IMG/VR virus record: IMGVR_UViG_3300036772_000282
Location: 1 to 51,907 of that record
Strand: one strand, 5' to 3'
Source of the DNA: a virus
Length of the DNA: 51,907 nucleotides
A program made the translations under genes and the position numbers. Numbering within the stretch: position 1 is the first letter of the stretch; each line of letters opens with the position of its first letter. Below, in pieces: positions 14,262 through 22,985 of the stretch. Under the pieces are notes generated by a model that was given only the letters and a program-made list of their open reading frames with translations, did no database searches and had not been told where the DNA came from.

Positions 14262-15565
14262 AGTTTGTTAGTCTCTTCTGGAGTTCGTGTGTATCTAAAT
14301 CCTCGACGGGGTATGATTGAGTTTAGCTCTTTATCCCAAGATTCTTGGACTGTCTTTTTTCCTAGGCCCGCGGCGATCCACCATATTACTGTTTGGTTTG
14401 TGAAAACTCGTTTAGCCCCCGCAATCAAGCGGACGACGTCCAGTAAATTTGCCGTATTCGCCCGTTCTATTGTACGCCCCATGATCTGCTGCATTGTCTG
14501 ATGTTCGTCGGGAAATCCCACAAATAGGAGTTGGTCTTTATACTTATCTCCTATTAGCTTCCAAGGGAATTCTGGATTGTGATACCTGTGTGTCCGCGCC
14601 ACGATTACTCGCCCATTCCATGTGAATTCTGGGAGTTCAATCCAAGGCAGTTGTTCTAATTCCAGCCGCCCCAAATGTCTTCCCTGCCATTCTGCTAAAT
14701 TGTCTTTTTGGTTCCATCCGCCAAATCGAAAGGTAGAAAAATCGCGCTCCGCTTCGTTATGGTTTGGGGAGTACCGAACGCTCTTTATGTATGACTGCTG
14801 TTCCAAGAGCGGAGCTATGCCCGCGTATCGTTCGGGCGTCATGGCTACTCTGGGCACTCGTCCCGCTACATTGGCGTGTTGCGGCCCGATAATCAGATGG
14901 CCCCCACCTTGTTGTTTTAAAATAGGGAGTGCGGCGATGATGTCGCCATAATCTCCGGAGTGATAAAAGGTTTGCTGTAAACCTCTGCGTATAATGCTTT
15001 GAGTGGGGTCTGCATGAAAGATAACAGCGTCGGGATGTATGATGTGCGTATCTTTCGGGAACTCATGTCTCCTCTCAACTCTGTTTCCATGATAAACGCC
15101 GTATCTGTGCTGGATAATTTTAGTAAGTCCTATAACTTCGGGATGATGGTCCAGAATCCAAAGATCAAACCATGGAGGTCTGTCGGGAACTGGAGGTAAA
15201 ATATCGAGATAATTGGGGGGATAGACTGCTATGGCCGAAGCTACGTCCCATTCGTCCGTGGCCGACAAGTCCGGCATCAGATAGGGCTTTCCTACTCTTT
15301 GGTATTCTTCTGTGATCGCCGCCAACCATCCCGCCTTCAGCGGGATAGAGTCGGCTTCCAGCCACATGAAGTATTCATAATACATTTCCTTTGCTACTTG
15401 CCTGATGCCTAATTCTACCCCTATGGGGTGGGGCACTCTATCGTCGCCGGGATTGACCGGAATAACTTTGATCTCCGTCCCATCCAATTCCTTGCAGTAT
15501 TGAACAAGTCGATCAACTTTCTCGGCTTGCTTGGTACAGCGTAGGATGCAAGGAACGATAGTCAT
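14234..15565 (-). CDS. Two-domain glycosyltransferase (GT-A-like plus GT9-like)
   Basis: A 443-aa fusion. Residues 1-200 form a GT-A-type domain with MWLEADSIPLKAGWL (E-x-D metal site) and EEYQRVGKPYLMP, clearly related to the + strand glycosyltransferase at 19382-20167 (FEGDCFPLKSDFL, ETEYETAQKPYMG). Residues 210-443 begin FYHSGDYGDIIAALPILKQQ, the GxGD(x)I start of heptosyltransferase-like GT-B (GT9) enzymes, and end with a GAKRVFTNQTVIWWIAAGLG nucleotide-sugar site. One polypeptide could therefore add two sugars in series. It lies beside a GDP-mannose-epimerase-like gene and a methyltransferase, forming a carbohydrate-modification cassette. Confidence 0.82.
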   Translation of the reverse strand: MTIVPCILRCTKQAEKVDRLVQYCKELDGTEIKVIPVNPGDDRVPHPIGVELGIRQVAKEMYYEYFMWLEADSIPLKAGWLAAITEEYQRVGKPYLMPDLSATDEWDVASAIAVYPPNYLDILPPVPDRPPWFDLWILDHHPEVIGLTKIIQHRYGVYHGNRVERRHEFPKDTHIIHPDAVIFHADPTQSIIRRGLQQTFYHSGDYGDIIAALPILKQQGGGHLIIGPQHANVAGRVPRVAMTPERYAGIAPLLEQQSYIKSVRYSPNHNEAERDFSTFRFGGWNQKDNLAEWQGRHLGRLELEQLPWIELPEFTWNGRVIVARTHRYHNPEFPWKLIGDKYKDQLLFVGFPDEHQTMQQIMGRTIERANTANLLDVVRLIAGAKRVFTNQTVIWWIAAGLGKKTVQESWDKELNSIIPRRGFRYTRTPEETNKLCRILQRLP

Positions 15566-16077
15566 ACCTTTTGCATCACTGCTTCAATGTGAAATCCTTC
15601 TGGTGATTGAATGTTTTGGGGCTTCTCTTCATATCCTGTTAGCACGGTGCGGAGAGCATGAAGACGACCGGAGGGGCAGGCGGCACGTATAGTATGTAAC
15701 AGGGAGAAAGTATTAGGGGGGTCGAATTCATCGGGGAGCCACATGGTTCGATGGTCTGGATTAAAGATGCTTGGAAGCATGCGGCGCTTTTCGTAGTAAT
15801 TTCTGTGTGGAACTGTAACATAAAGATAGCCAGTGAGTTTAAGAATTCGCCACCAATTTTGCAGAGCTAGGATAGGATTGTCAATATGCTCAAGGCAGTG
15901 ATGCGAGTAGACCGTCTGGTATGTGCTATTGGGAACGGAGGCCATAAAAGTAGCGTCCCCTTGTTCCTTGTCCCAAGGCACCACTGTTAAGTTGGGGATA
16001 GTAAGCGGAGCCAAACCTGCACCGATATCAATGATCGGCTCTTTTAGTATTTCTGGACTTGCTTCCCATTCTCTCAT
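15562..16077 (-). CDS. SAM-dependent methyltransferase (type 11-like)
   Basis: A 171-aa class I methyltransferase. The SAM-binding GxG is IIDIGAGLAPL (15-25). VVPWDKEQGDATF carries the acidic residue at the second strand. VYSHHCLEHIDNPILALQNWW is the post-motif characteristic of Methyltransf_11, with RILKLTGYLYVTVPH after it. The N-terminus is short, so the first helix is missing compared with most members. It shares 4 nt with the downstream glycosyltransferase. In this setting it may O-methylate a sugar or polysaccharide end rather than DNA; the substrate is inferred from neighbours. Confidence 0.83.
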   Translation of the reverse strand: MREWEASPEILKEPIIDIGAGLAPLTIPNLTVVPWDKEQGDATFMASVPNSTYQTVYSHHCLEHIDNPILALQNWWRILKLTGYLYVTVPHRNYYEKRRMLPSIFNPDHRTMWLPDEFDPPNTFSLLHTIRAACPSGRLHALRTVLTGYEEKPQNIQSPEGFHIEAVMQKV

Positions 16078-16207
16078 GATGCCAATTTATTCTATCGAAG
16101 TTTTTTCGGAATCTATCGATTTCTGTAACTCGATTCCGGTCGCCCTTTCCCGCTCCTTCTTTTCGGTAAGCGCGGTACTCGCCGTCAGTCTCGCTGTGAT
16201 GCTTCAT
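16028..16207 (-). CDS. Small GKGD-type phage protein, 59 aa
   Basis: A 59-aa basic frame lying across the gap between epimerase and methyltransferase. Its core EGAGKGDRNRVTEIDRFRKN followed by FDRINW matches a very common small phage protein pattern, GKGD..R......F..N(F/W)DRI. The start ATG at 16207 lies 23 nt inside the epimerase, and the frame ends 50 nt inside the methyltransferase. The extra ~14 C-terminal residues beyond DRINW are unusual. Function of the family is unknown. Confidence 0.6.
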   Translation of the reverse strand: MKHHSETDGEYRAYRKEGAGKGDRNRVTEIDRFRKNFDRINWHHERMGSKSRNTKRADH

Positions 16208-17162
16208 ATTCTTGTCTTATCCAGTCATAAGTGATCCGCAGTCCCAAATCCAAAGGCGTATCGGGCTCCCAATTTAGGATTGCCCTTATAAGAGTGTTGT
16301 CGCTATTTCTTCCTGCCACTCCTCTCGGAGCATTGGGACAGTAGATAAGAGAAGGGTAATGCTCCGCCATACTCTTGATCATACGAACCAAGCCATAAAT
16401 AGAAACAAGTTCATCAGACCCGAGGTTAATCGGAATGGCGATAAGTCGATCGCAGTGCATGATTTTATCTATACCTAGGACACAATCATCGACATACATA
16501 AAGCTGCGAGTTTGCTGCCCGTCTCCCCAAATCTCTATTTCGTTCTTTCCTTTAGCTTTGGCTTCGATAACTTTCCTGCACAGGGCCGCTGGGGCTTTTT
16601 CTCTCCCGCCTTGCCATGTTCCGTGGGGCCCGTAAACATTATGAAAACGCGCGATAAAAGTCTTTAACCTCCGCTCCGCCCAGTACTCTTGACAAAGCAT
16701 TTCTGAGAAAAGCTTCTCCCATCCGTACCCCCGTTCCGCCATGGCGGGATAGGCGTCGGATTCTTTCAGCGCCAAAATGTGCGGGTATTTTTGGAGTTCC
16801 GTATTGTAGACACACGCCGATGAAGAAAAGAAATATCGCTCCACTCCGGCTTGCTGCGCGGCTTCTATAAGGTGTGTGTTTATTAGGACGCTGCGCAAAC
16901 ACTCGATACGGTGCGCTTCGATGAACCCCATGCCCCCCATATCCGCGGCAAGATTGTAGACTTCCTCGGCGTCGTAGCATGCGTATCGACAACTGGAGGG
17001 TATGGAACAATCTATGTTGGGTAGGTTTTCGGCCCCAATAAATCTTTGGTGCCATTCTTCCAAAGGCTTTTTATCTACGGCTCGAACGGAGACTCCTTTG
17101 TCCAAAAAGTACTTTACAAGATGGCCCCCGATGAATCCTCCTGCTCCTACGACAGTTATCAT
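16185..17162 (-). CDS. GDP-mannose 3,5-epimerase-like NAD-dependent epimerase
   Basis: A 325-aa extended short-chain dehydrogenase/reductase. The Rossmann motif is VVGAGGFIGGHL (4-15). SSSACVY supplies the Ser and YGWEK the catalytic Tyr-x3-Lys. The blocks NLAADMGGMGFI, ARFHNVYGPHGTWQGGREKA and GDGQQTRSFMYVDD are those of GDP-mannose 3,5-epimerase, which makes GDP-L-galactose/GDP-L-gulose from GDP-D-mannose. This strong likeness makes it one of the better-defined metabolic genes here. It shares 4 nt with the upstream nuclease gene. It would feed one of the phage glycosyltransferases. Confidence 0.88.
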   Translation of the reverse strand: MITVVGAGGFIGGHLVKYFLDKGVSVRAVDKKPLEEWHQRFIGAENLPNIDCSIPSSCRYACYDAEEVYNLAADMGGMGFIEAHRIECLRSVLINTHLIEAAQQAGVERYFFSSSACVYNTELQKYPHILALKESDAYPAMAERGYGWEKLFSEMLCQEYWAERRLKTFIARFHNVYGPHGTWQGGREKAPAALCRKVIEAKAKGKNEIEIWGDGQQTRSFMYVDDCVLGIDKIMHCDRLIAIPINLGSDELVSIYGLVRMIKSMAEHYPSLIYCPNAPRGVAGRNSDNTLIRAILNWEPDTPLDLGLRITYDWIRQEYEASQRD

Positions 17163-17497
17163 ATGTCTAGCTTTCCCACTTTGTCATTGATGTCATCATA
17201 AAATATGTGGGTGATTCGGGGGTCTCTTGCTCTTTTTTTCCAAGACACCACCATCAAATCTGCACACTTCATCCAGTTTAAAACATGATCATTGGCCAGT
17301 ACTTTTTTCACTCTGGCCGAATGATTAGTTGAGGAAGTACATTGAACCCCGAGAATCCGAGCATTTCGAAGAACGATAATGTCGATCATCCCGAATAAAT
17401 CTTGGCGTCTCTTGGCCCACGGGTTCCAGTGTTCCGTGATTGCAACACTGTGGCCTTGCGCCCGAAAATGCGCCAAAGTTCTTTGAGTAGGGCTCAT
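17159..17497 (-). CDS. Small PD-(D/E)xK-like nuclease (VRR-NUC/resolvase-like)
   Basis: A 112-aa protein at the head of the leftward arm. SPTQRTLAHFRAQGHSVAIT is the leading helix-strand, followed by RRQDLFGMIDIIVLRNARIL and GVQCTSSTNHSARVKK. The D...(D)...Q-C-T/S spacing fits small phage nucleases of the PD-(D/E)xK fold, in which Gln or Glu occupies the third strand, like Holliday-junction resolvases and VRR-NUC domains. The ATG (17497) is about 45 nt from the divergent terminase start. It was considered as a small terminase but has no helix-turn-helix-like segment. A junction or flap nuclease acting before packaging is plausible. Confidence 0.65.
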   Translation of the reverse strand: MSPTQRTLAHFRAQGHSVAITEHWNPWAKRRQDLFGMIDIIVLRNARILGVQCTSSTNHSARVKKVLANDHVLNWMKCADLMVVSWKKRARDPRITHIFYDDINDKVGKLDI

Positions 17498-17510
17498 GAT
17501 TGTGTATAAT
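17483..17510 (+). promoter_or_regulatory. Candidate sigma70 promoter for the structural arm
   Basis: TTGAGT (17483-17488), 16-nt spacer, consensus TATAAT (17505-17510), 32 nt upstream of the terminase ATG. The perfect -10 in the only divergent intergenic gap makes this the best rightward promoter candidate. On the other strand the same bases give TATTAT (17511-17506), a possible -10 for the leftward arm with no clear -35; TTGACA is present at 17540-17535 but 23 nt away. Confidence 0.5.
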
Positions 17511-17542
17511 AAGCTTTGCTCTGATTTTTTTATTTGTCAATT

Positions 17543-19345
17543 ATGGCCCAAACTAAACGACAGAAATACGGGTTGATGTTCCCCGTTAGCTGGACAGCAT
17601 TTGATATAGAACTGCATTGCTTCAAGGTTGCCCGCACCATTGATCAGGGCGGCCTTGGTCAGGCGGAACACTTCTGGCGAGCGACGGACTTCTGCTGGGG
17701 GCCCAGTAATCCCGTCCGAAACACCACCAAATATTTTATCCGTAACCCATGGGGCGAAGACATGATTGAAGAATTTTGCATTCAGAGGTATGTCGCCGTC
17801 GGTGGCGCTACGGGATCAACCAAATCTGAAACTGCAGCTATGTGGTTGTTAATGAAGTACTTAGCCAATTCCCGATATACTCTTGGAGTGATACTTTCTA
17901 CGTCATTAAAAGAGGCGCGTAAGCGTATTTGGGGTTCGCTTACGGATTTCATTAAGGCCGTTCCCGACGGGCTGTTGCCGTTAAAGATCGTCGATTCAAT
18001 GGGAATTATCCGTTACAATTCTGCAACGTTTAAAGCGGGAGATCGATCTTCTCTGTCGTTAGTTGCCTCGGAGCGCAAACAGGAGAAGGAGGCCATAGGC
18101 AAACTAATCGGGATGCACCAAGACGAAGTGATTGTGGTTGGCGATGAATTAACCGAATTGCCTGAATCGATTCTCGAGTATGGTTTACCTGGGGGTAATC
18201 TTACGTCCAATCCCCGATACCAATTGATTGGGCTTTCGAATCCCGCGTCGTATTACGATAGCTTCGCTAAACTCTGGAAACCTAGAGATGGATGGACTTC
18301 GATCACTGTGGACGACTCCCGATGGGAAACGCAATACGGTGTAGGACTGCATTTTGATGCCCTGAAATCACCTAATATCCCGATGGTGAAGTATATGACG
18401 CCCAATGGAAAATCCTTTTTACCCACGGCAGAGCAGGTTAACTCCGCAATGGAAGCCGAAGGAGGCCCGAACGCCCTACGTTTTTGGCGCATGTGGCGGG
18501 GATTCATGTGTCCTATCGGCGAAGAAGATCTCATTTATACTGAGGGCGACATCATAAAGTACAAAGGAGATGAGCCCGCCGTATGGGGGGACCAAGCTAT
18601 TGTAGGGGTTGCCGCAGTCGATCCATCGTTCACGAATGGCGGGGACCGCCCCATTATTTACTTCGGGACTTTGGGCCGAGATAAAACGGGACAGCTTGTG
18701 TTACAGTTCGATAGTTATGAGAAGTTGGTAATCGACGCCACCAGTAAAGATCCAGTAGCGTACCAATTGGCTCGGCAAATAAAAGAGAAGTGTGAAGCTA
18801 AAAACATATCTCCCGCCCACGTTGCCGTAGATTCCACGGGGGCCGGTACTCCGTTTTGTGATGTAGTTAGTGTGGTATGGTCGCCAGAAATTTTGAGAGT
18901 TAATTTTGGGGGCAACGCCAGCGAGAATCCGGTTAGTCTAACAGACTTAACTCCAGCTAAAGAAAGGTACCATGATCGTGTTACTGAAATTTGGTACTCG
19001 GGTAAGGAGTTACTCCGGCAAGGCCAACTTAAAGGCATGTGCCCAGCGTTAATCGCCGAAGCGACCATCCGCAAGTATGGGACGACCGGAATTAAAAAAC
19101 GCATTTATGCCGAGAGTAAGGCAGATATGAAACTACGTACTCTTAAGAGCCCAGATATTGCCGATGCCGCTTTCATCCTTGTTACCCTGTGCCGAGAACG
19201 CCTTGGTTTAACGATGATAGTTGCCAAGGACAAGCCTATTCCTAATACAGTTTCGTGGCGGCAATTGCGGGCTATGAAATCGGCTAAGTTATCTAGGCCC
19301 ATGAATATTGGAACTCGACGCATGCCCACTATCGTTTATGATTAA
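17543..19345 (+). CDS. terL: Terminase large subunit
   Basis: A 600-aa packaging motor. The ATPase has a Walker A-like GGATGSTKSET (about 87-97) and Walker B VIVVGDELTE with D at about 201. The nuclease domain has VAAVDPSFTNGGDRP (D at about 360), HVAVDSTGAG (about 430) and SPDIADAAF (about 565), matching the RNase H-like metal sites. An in-frame TTG at 17534 is possible, but the ATG at 17543 is preferred. No Shine-Dalgarno is visible, only a T-rich stretch. No small terminase gene is recognisable upstream. Confidence 0.93.
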   Translation: MAQTKRQKYGLMFPVSWTAFDIELHCFKVARTIDQGGLGQAEHFWRATDFCWGPSNPVRNTTKYFIRNPWGEDMIEEFCIQRYVAVGGATGSTKSETAAMWLLMKYLANSRYTLGVILSTSLKEARKRIWGSLTDFIKAVPDGLLPLKIVDSMGIIRYNSATFKAGDRSSLSLVASERKQEKEAIGKLIGMHQDEVIVVGDELTELPESILEYGLPGGNLTSNPRYQLIGLSNPASYYDSFAKLWKPRDGWTSITVDDSRWETQYGVGLHFDALKSPNIPMVKYMTPNGKSFLPTAEQVNSAMEAEGGPNALRFWRMWRGFMCPIGEEDLIYTEGDIIKYKGDEPAVWGDQAIVGVAAVDPSFTNGGDRPIIYFGTLGRDKTGQLVLQFDSYEKLVIDATSKDPVAYQLARQIKEKCEAKNISPAHVAVDSTGAGTPFCDVVSVVWSPEILRVNFGGNASENPVSLTDLTPAKERYHDRVTEIWYSGKELLRQGQLKGMCPALIAEATIRKYGTTGIKKRIYAESKADMKLRTLKSPDIADAAFILVTLCRERLGLTMIVAKDKPIPNTVSWRQLRAMKSAKLSRPMNIGTRRMPTIVYD

Positions 19346-19381
19346 AGTGGCTTTTCTTCCTCCATAAGTAAGTTAAGGTCC

Positions 19382-20167
19382 ATGAAAAGCCTCATTAAAC
19401 TTGTGTTTCCGGTCTCTTCTGTAGACGTAGATCAAGTTACTCTTCTTGCGCATAGATTAGCTTCTTTAGGTACTCTTAAGGAACGGGATGTTATTTTTGT
19501 GTACTGTTGGGGAGATCAATGGGATGTTGAACGACCATTTGATGTTTTAACCAAGGCTTGTCGGGTTGTGCATAAATGGATACTTCCCGATCCGCCCGAA
19601 GGCGGTAGGTGGCCGGAAGCTGCTAACCACATGTTTTATTCTACGGCGGAACGCTTAGCTGAGTTTCATAACAAAGACCCGTGGATGTGGTTTGAGGGGG
19701 ACTGTTTTCCGCTTAAGTCTGACTTTCTGTCACAGCTTGAGACAGAATATGAAACGGCGCAGAAACCATATATGGGGGCGATAAACACCAGTCGGTATCT
19801 TAAGCCGGATGGTGAACAGTTCGAACAGGGAAGACATATGGTGGGGGCCGGAATTTATCCTGCCGATTTCACTACGCGCTGTGGGCGCATCCACTTCGTT
19901 CCAGAAAAAATGCCCTGGGATATCTGGATTGAAGATGAGGTAGTGCCGGACTGCCACGATACTAAATTGATCTTTCATGCTTGGAATACTGGGAAATACC
20001 ATTTGGTAGACGGCGAGTTAATCGGGAAAGATCTGGCAAACACTACTGGGAACAAACACCAATACGGAGGCAGGCCGGTTAACCACGAAGCAGCACTGCT
20101 TCATGGGGTAAAGGATCCATCGTTGTTCAAGCTTGATTTGTCACAGTGGAAAGGTAATGTAGCGTAA
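19382..20167 (+). CDS. Glycosyltransferase-like protein between TerL and portal
   Basis: A 261-aa protein resembling the N-terminal domain of the fused glycosyltransferase at 14234-15565: MWFEGDCFPLKSDFL has the same acidic E-x-D metal site, and ETEYETAQKPYMGA the same following helix. Conserved Asp/Glu/His later (DIWIEDEVVPDCHDTKLIFH) suit a GT-A fold. AAGG precedes the ATG. It ends directly at the portal start (20168) with no gap, so it is translated with the packaging genes. Sugar enzymes are unusual at this position; the target could be portal, capsid or DNA. Confidence 0.72.
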   Translation: MKSLIKLVFPVSSVDVDQVTLLAHRLASLGTLKERDVIFVYCWGDQWDVERPFDVLTKACRVVHKWILPDPPEGGRWPEAANHMFYSTAERLAEFHNKDPWMWFEGDCFPLKSDFLSQLETEYETAQKPYMGAINTSRYLKPDGEQFEQGRHMVGAGIYPADFTTRCGRIHFVPEKMPWDIWIEDEVVPDCHDTKLIFHAWNTGKYHLVDGELIGKDLANTTGNKHQYGGRPVNHEAALLHGVKDPSLFKLDLSQWKGNVA

Positions 20168-22555
20168 ATGGCCGATAATCTAGACTTTGTTCAAATTTCC
20201 GACACCGGCGTAGCGCCTAAATCTAGGATCGCGGATTGCGCCTCTCTTAACTCTATTGTTAAGAAGCTGGTGCAGCTTGACTTGATTTCCGCCTTGAATC
20301 GGCAGGACATTCAAGCCGCCGTTGATGGCCAGCCCCCGTTTGATGATAAATGGATGAAAGACTCTGGCCAAGAGGGCCGCTGTAATCTTAATTTTTTGGA
20401 CTTGAAGCGGCGCGTGAAACGCGAGTGTATGAGTTATTACGATTTAACAGAGTCTGTCCCCGTTCTCGCTAACGTAAATTCCGCTATGAGCGCCGAGGAT
20501 ACTGTGATGCGATCTCGATGGAACAAGATCATGTCAGAAGAATTCCATCGTATGTTAAAAGACTGGTCATTGTTCGACACCTACCACCAGTTACTCGTAC
20601 AGAAATTTGTAACTCACGGGATGGGGTTTTTGTATTTTGAGGATGACATTGATTGGAAATGGCGAGTGGCTGGGCTCGAAGATTTTAAACTTCCTAGAAT
20701 GACTACTCTCGCCGAAGATGAGGTAGATATCGCCGTGGCGTTTCGGGACGTTACGACTTCCACTTTATACCATTGGTGTGAAATGGCAGCGGATGACGAC
20801 ACGCGGTGGAACAAACAAGAAGTTTACAAAGCGATCCTACAAGCTTACAGCAATCAGGCCGTATGGTCGCAGGGCGAATGGGAAAAGTGGCAAACGATTC
20901 TCAAGGACAACGATATCTACGCTGCGCACAGGGCTAATGAATATGTAAAGTTAGCTCACTGTTGGGTTAGGGAATACTCTGGCAAAGTGTCTTTTTATCT
21001 TACTATTCGCCTCGGCACAAATGATGATTTTCTTTTTAAGTGTGAGAACCGGTTCGACAACATTAACCAGTGTTTCACTATGTTTCCGTATGAGGTTGGT
21101 ACTAATGGAACTCTCATGTCAGTGCGCGGTCTCGCGCATGAGGCGTATCCGCCAGCGCAAGTTTTGAATAACCTGCGATGCCAGACAGTGGATAATGCTC
21201 GACTGGCGGGGAGCGTTATCCTTCAACCCAAGTCCGCGATTGAAGCCGAAGATATGGCTTTAATTTTTTATGGTGGAGCGATTTACATCCCACCCGAAGT
21301 CACAATTCAGGATGTTAAGCTCGCCAACCCCTCTGATGCCATTCTTCCTATTATCGGGGACATGTCTAACTTGTTACAAGGTAACCAGCCCAATCCCAAC
21401 GCGAACACTCAACCAGCAGGAGATCAACGGAAAACTAAATTTCAAGTTAAAGGCGAGATCGCGGAAGATGCAGTGTTGCCCACGGCTTCGTTAAATCTTT
21501 TCTACCAACCGTGGAAGCGGCATTTGAACGAGGTGTGGCGCAGGATTAGGAACAAAGATTTAAAAGCTAACGATCCGGGCGGTCGCGAGGTGTTTGATTT
21601 TCGGCAGCGGTGTCATCGTAGAGGCGTTCCTGAACAAGCCTATTTAGACGCTACGTCTTGGATTGAACCGTATAGAGCAGTTGGATACGGCTCGCCGAGT
21701 AGCCGCATGATGGCGTTCGATGAGTTGATGGAGGATTATGGTTCCCTCGATCCGGTGGGCCAAAATAATTTATTGCGCGACAAGTTCGCTCAGAAAGTAG
21801 GATACGCCCAAGTGGACAATTTTGTCCCGCCCATAGAAATAAATGGCCGGATGCCAGTGGATGCCGAAATTGCAGAACTGCAGAACACAGCCATGTCGTC
21901 TGGTAACCCTGTATCAGTGATGCCTAACGACCACCACATCCTGCACCTACAAGCTCATCTACCTAGCTTGGAAGATGACCTCGAACAACTCGAAGGACCG
22001 GGGCAAGGTAACAATCCTCAAATGCTCCAAGTGGCGGAAATGAAAACCCAACACGCGGCCCGCCACATGCAGTTGCTTAAACCCGATAAACTACAGGCCA
22101 AGATTGTGGCTGAGCTACAGCGGAAGTTCAACAATTTGTCAGAGCGAACCTCCGCGGCGGTAAAAGCATATCAATTAGAGCAAGCCAAGCAGCAAGCAAA
22201 ATTGGCGATGCAGGCCCAGACTCCGACAGCTACGGGACTACCGCCTGAGGCTGAGGAGCATGCCCAGCAAATGGATATGAACGCCAGCGAACATACCCAA
22301 GATTTGGGGCAAGCGTCCCGAAAACACTTTCAGGATTTAAGCCAGTCCGCCGCGAAACACGAACAGGATATGCGACAGGCGGCTACTAACGAAGCACTGT
22401 CAGGACGAGAGCGTGAAATGAAACTACGACACGCAGAAGATTCGCATAATTTGGATATGCAACATAAACAACAGTTGCACGAGCAATCGATGAAGTTGAA
22501 AGAGAAAGCCGCCGCGGCGGCCGCAGCCGCGCCAAAACCTGTTGCGCAAACTTGA
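20168..22555 (+). CDS. Portal (head-tail connector) protein
   Basis: A 795-aa podovirus-style portal. The N-terminal half has the typical helical entry (RRVKRECMSYYDLTESVPVL), a wing rich in Trp/Asp/Glu (YFEDDIDWKWRVAGLEDF), and the stem-like segment around VRGLAHEAYPPAQVLNNLRC. The C-terminal 200 residues are a long Gln/Ala/His-rich coiled coil (QLEQAKQQAKLAMQAQ, HEQDMRQAATNEALS), like the barrel extension of P22-type portals. It forms the dodecameric DNA channel. Identity rests on position after TerL, length and architecture; a database search would settle it. It ends in Ala-rich AAAAAAAPKPVAQT. Confidence 0.82.
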   Translation: MADNLDFVQISDTGVAPKSRIADCASLNSIVKKLVQLDLISALNRQDIQAAVDGQPPFDDKWMKDSGQEGRCNLNFLDLKRRVKRECMSYYDLTESVPVLANVNSAMSAEDTVMRSRWNKIMSEEFHRMLKDWSLFDTYHQLLVQKFVTHGMGFLYFEDDIDWKWRVAGLEDFKLPRMTTLAEDEVDIAVAFRDVTTSTLYHWCEMAADDDTRWNKQEVYKAILQAYSNQAVWSQGEWEKWQTILKDNDIYAAHRANEYVKLAHCWVREYSGKVSFYLTIRLGTNDDFLFKCENRFDNINQCFTMFPYEVGTNGTLMSVRGLAHEAYPPAQVLNNLRCQTVDNARLAGSVILQPKSAIEAEDMALIFYGGAIYIPPEVTIQDVKLANPSDAILPIIGDMSNLLQGNQPNPNANTQPAGDQRKTKFQVKGEIAEDAVLPTASLNLFYQPWKRHLNEVWRRIRNKDLKANDPGGREVFDFRQRCHRRGVPEQAYLDATSWIEPYRAVGYGSPSSRMMAFDELMEDYGSLDPVGQNNLLRDKFAQKVGYAQVDNFVPPIEINGRMPVDAEIAELQNTAMSSGNPVSVMPNDHHILHLQAHLPSLEDDLEQLEGPGQGNNPQMLQVAEMKTQHAARHMQLLKPDKLQAKIVAELQRKFNNLSERTSAAVKAYQLEQAKQQAKLAMQAQTPTATGLPPEAEEHAQQMDMNASEHTQDLGQASRKHFQDLSQSAAKHEQDMRQAATNEALSGREREMKLRHAEDSHNLDMQHKQQLHEQSMKLKEKAAAAAAAAPKPVAQT

Positions 22556-22569
22556 CATTAGTGTCAAGT
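22550..22569 (+). promoter_or_regulatory. 8-bp inverted repeat over the portal stop codon
   Basis: ACTTGACA-TTAG-TGTCAAGT is a perfect 8-bp palindrome with a 4-nt loop that contains the portal TGA. It could be an RNA hairpin that slows or stops transcription (but no T-run follows), or an operator overlapping a TTGACA -35 box. The -10 positions downstream are weak. Confidence 0.4.
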
Positions 22570-22622
22570 GCTCGTAATTGTGATTTAATGAAATACTGCC
22601 AGAGCCAAGGCGTAAAGGCCAC

Positions 22623-22985
22623 ATGTCACAAAAATCTTTATTAGAACAGTGGCGGGAACATCCTACTCGCCGTAAAGAATTAGCCGAATTGATGAGAGAA
22701 CCCGCTTTCGGGGACGCTCTCGCTATCATCAAGGAAGGGCTATACACACTTAAGAGCCCGCCTACCGGCGGGGGTCAATACAGTCTATTGGATTACTATG
22801 CCCTATATGGGGCCAAACAAGCGGGGTATATCGAAGCCCTGCGCTCACTCTTATCTCTTGCAGAACTTACCCTTTCGCGAACCCCAGATCGAAAACCCTG
22901 GGACACGGTCGATAAAGACCACCACATTCAACAAATGGCCCGAGAACAGGGCATAACCGAGGAAGAACTTAAATCAAATGCCTGA
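22623..22985 (+). CDS. Hypothetical structural-region protein, 120 aa
   Basis: A 120-aa polar, helical protein (MSQKSLLEQWREHPTRRKEL...) between portal and scaffold. A Gly-rich turn (SPPTGGGQYSLLDYYALYG) separates two helical halves, and the C-terminus is acidic (EQGITEEELKS). AAAGG lies 5' of the ATG. Its 3' end overlaps the scaffold gene by 8 nt, suggesting coupled expression. Possibly a head-assembly accessory; not recognised. Confidence 0.6.
   Translation: MSQKSLLEQWREHPTRRKELAELMREPAFGDALAIIKEGLYTLKSPPTGGGQYSLLDYYALYGAKQAGYIEALRSLLSLAELTLSRTPDRKPWDTVDKDHHIQQMAREQGITEEELKSNA

Noticed and set aside
17159-17497. Small terminase subunit upstream of TerL
   Set aside because: The gene is on the opposite strand and shows a nuclease-like pattern rather than a DNA-binding helix-turn-helix; no other TerS candidate is recognisable.
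17534-17545. Alternative TTG start for TerL three codons upstream
   Set aside because: ATG at 17543 is the stronger codon and neither has a ribosome site.
22550-22569. Intrinsic terminator after the portal gene
   Set aside because: Perfect 8-bp stem but no T-run and an AT-rich stem; kept only as an inverted repeat.
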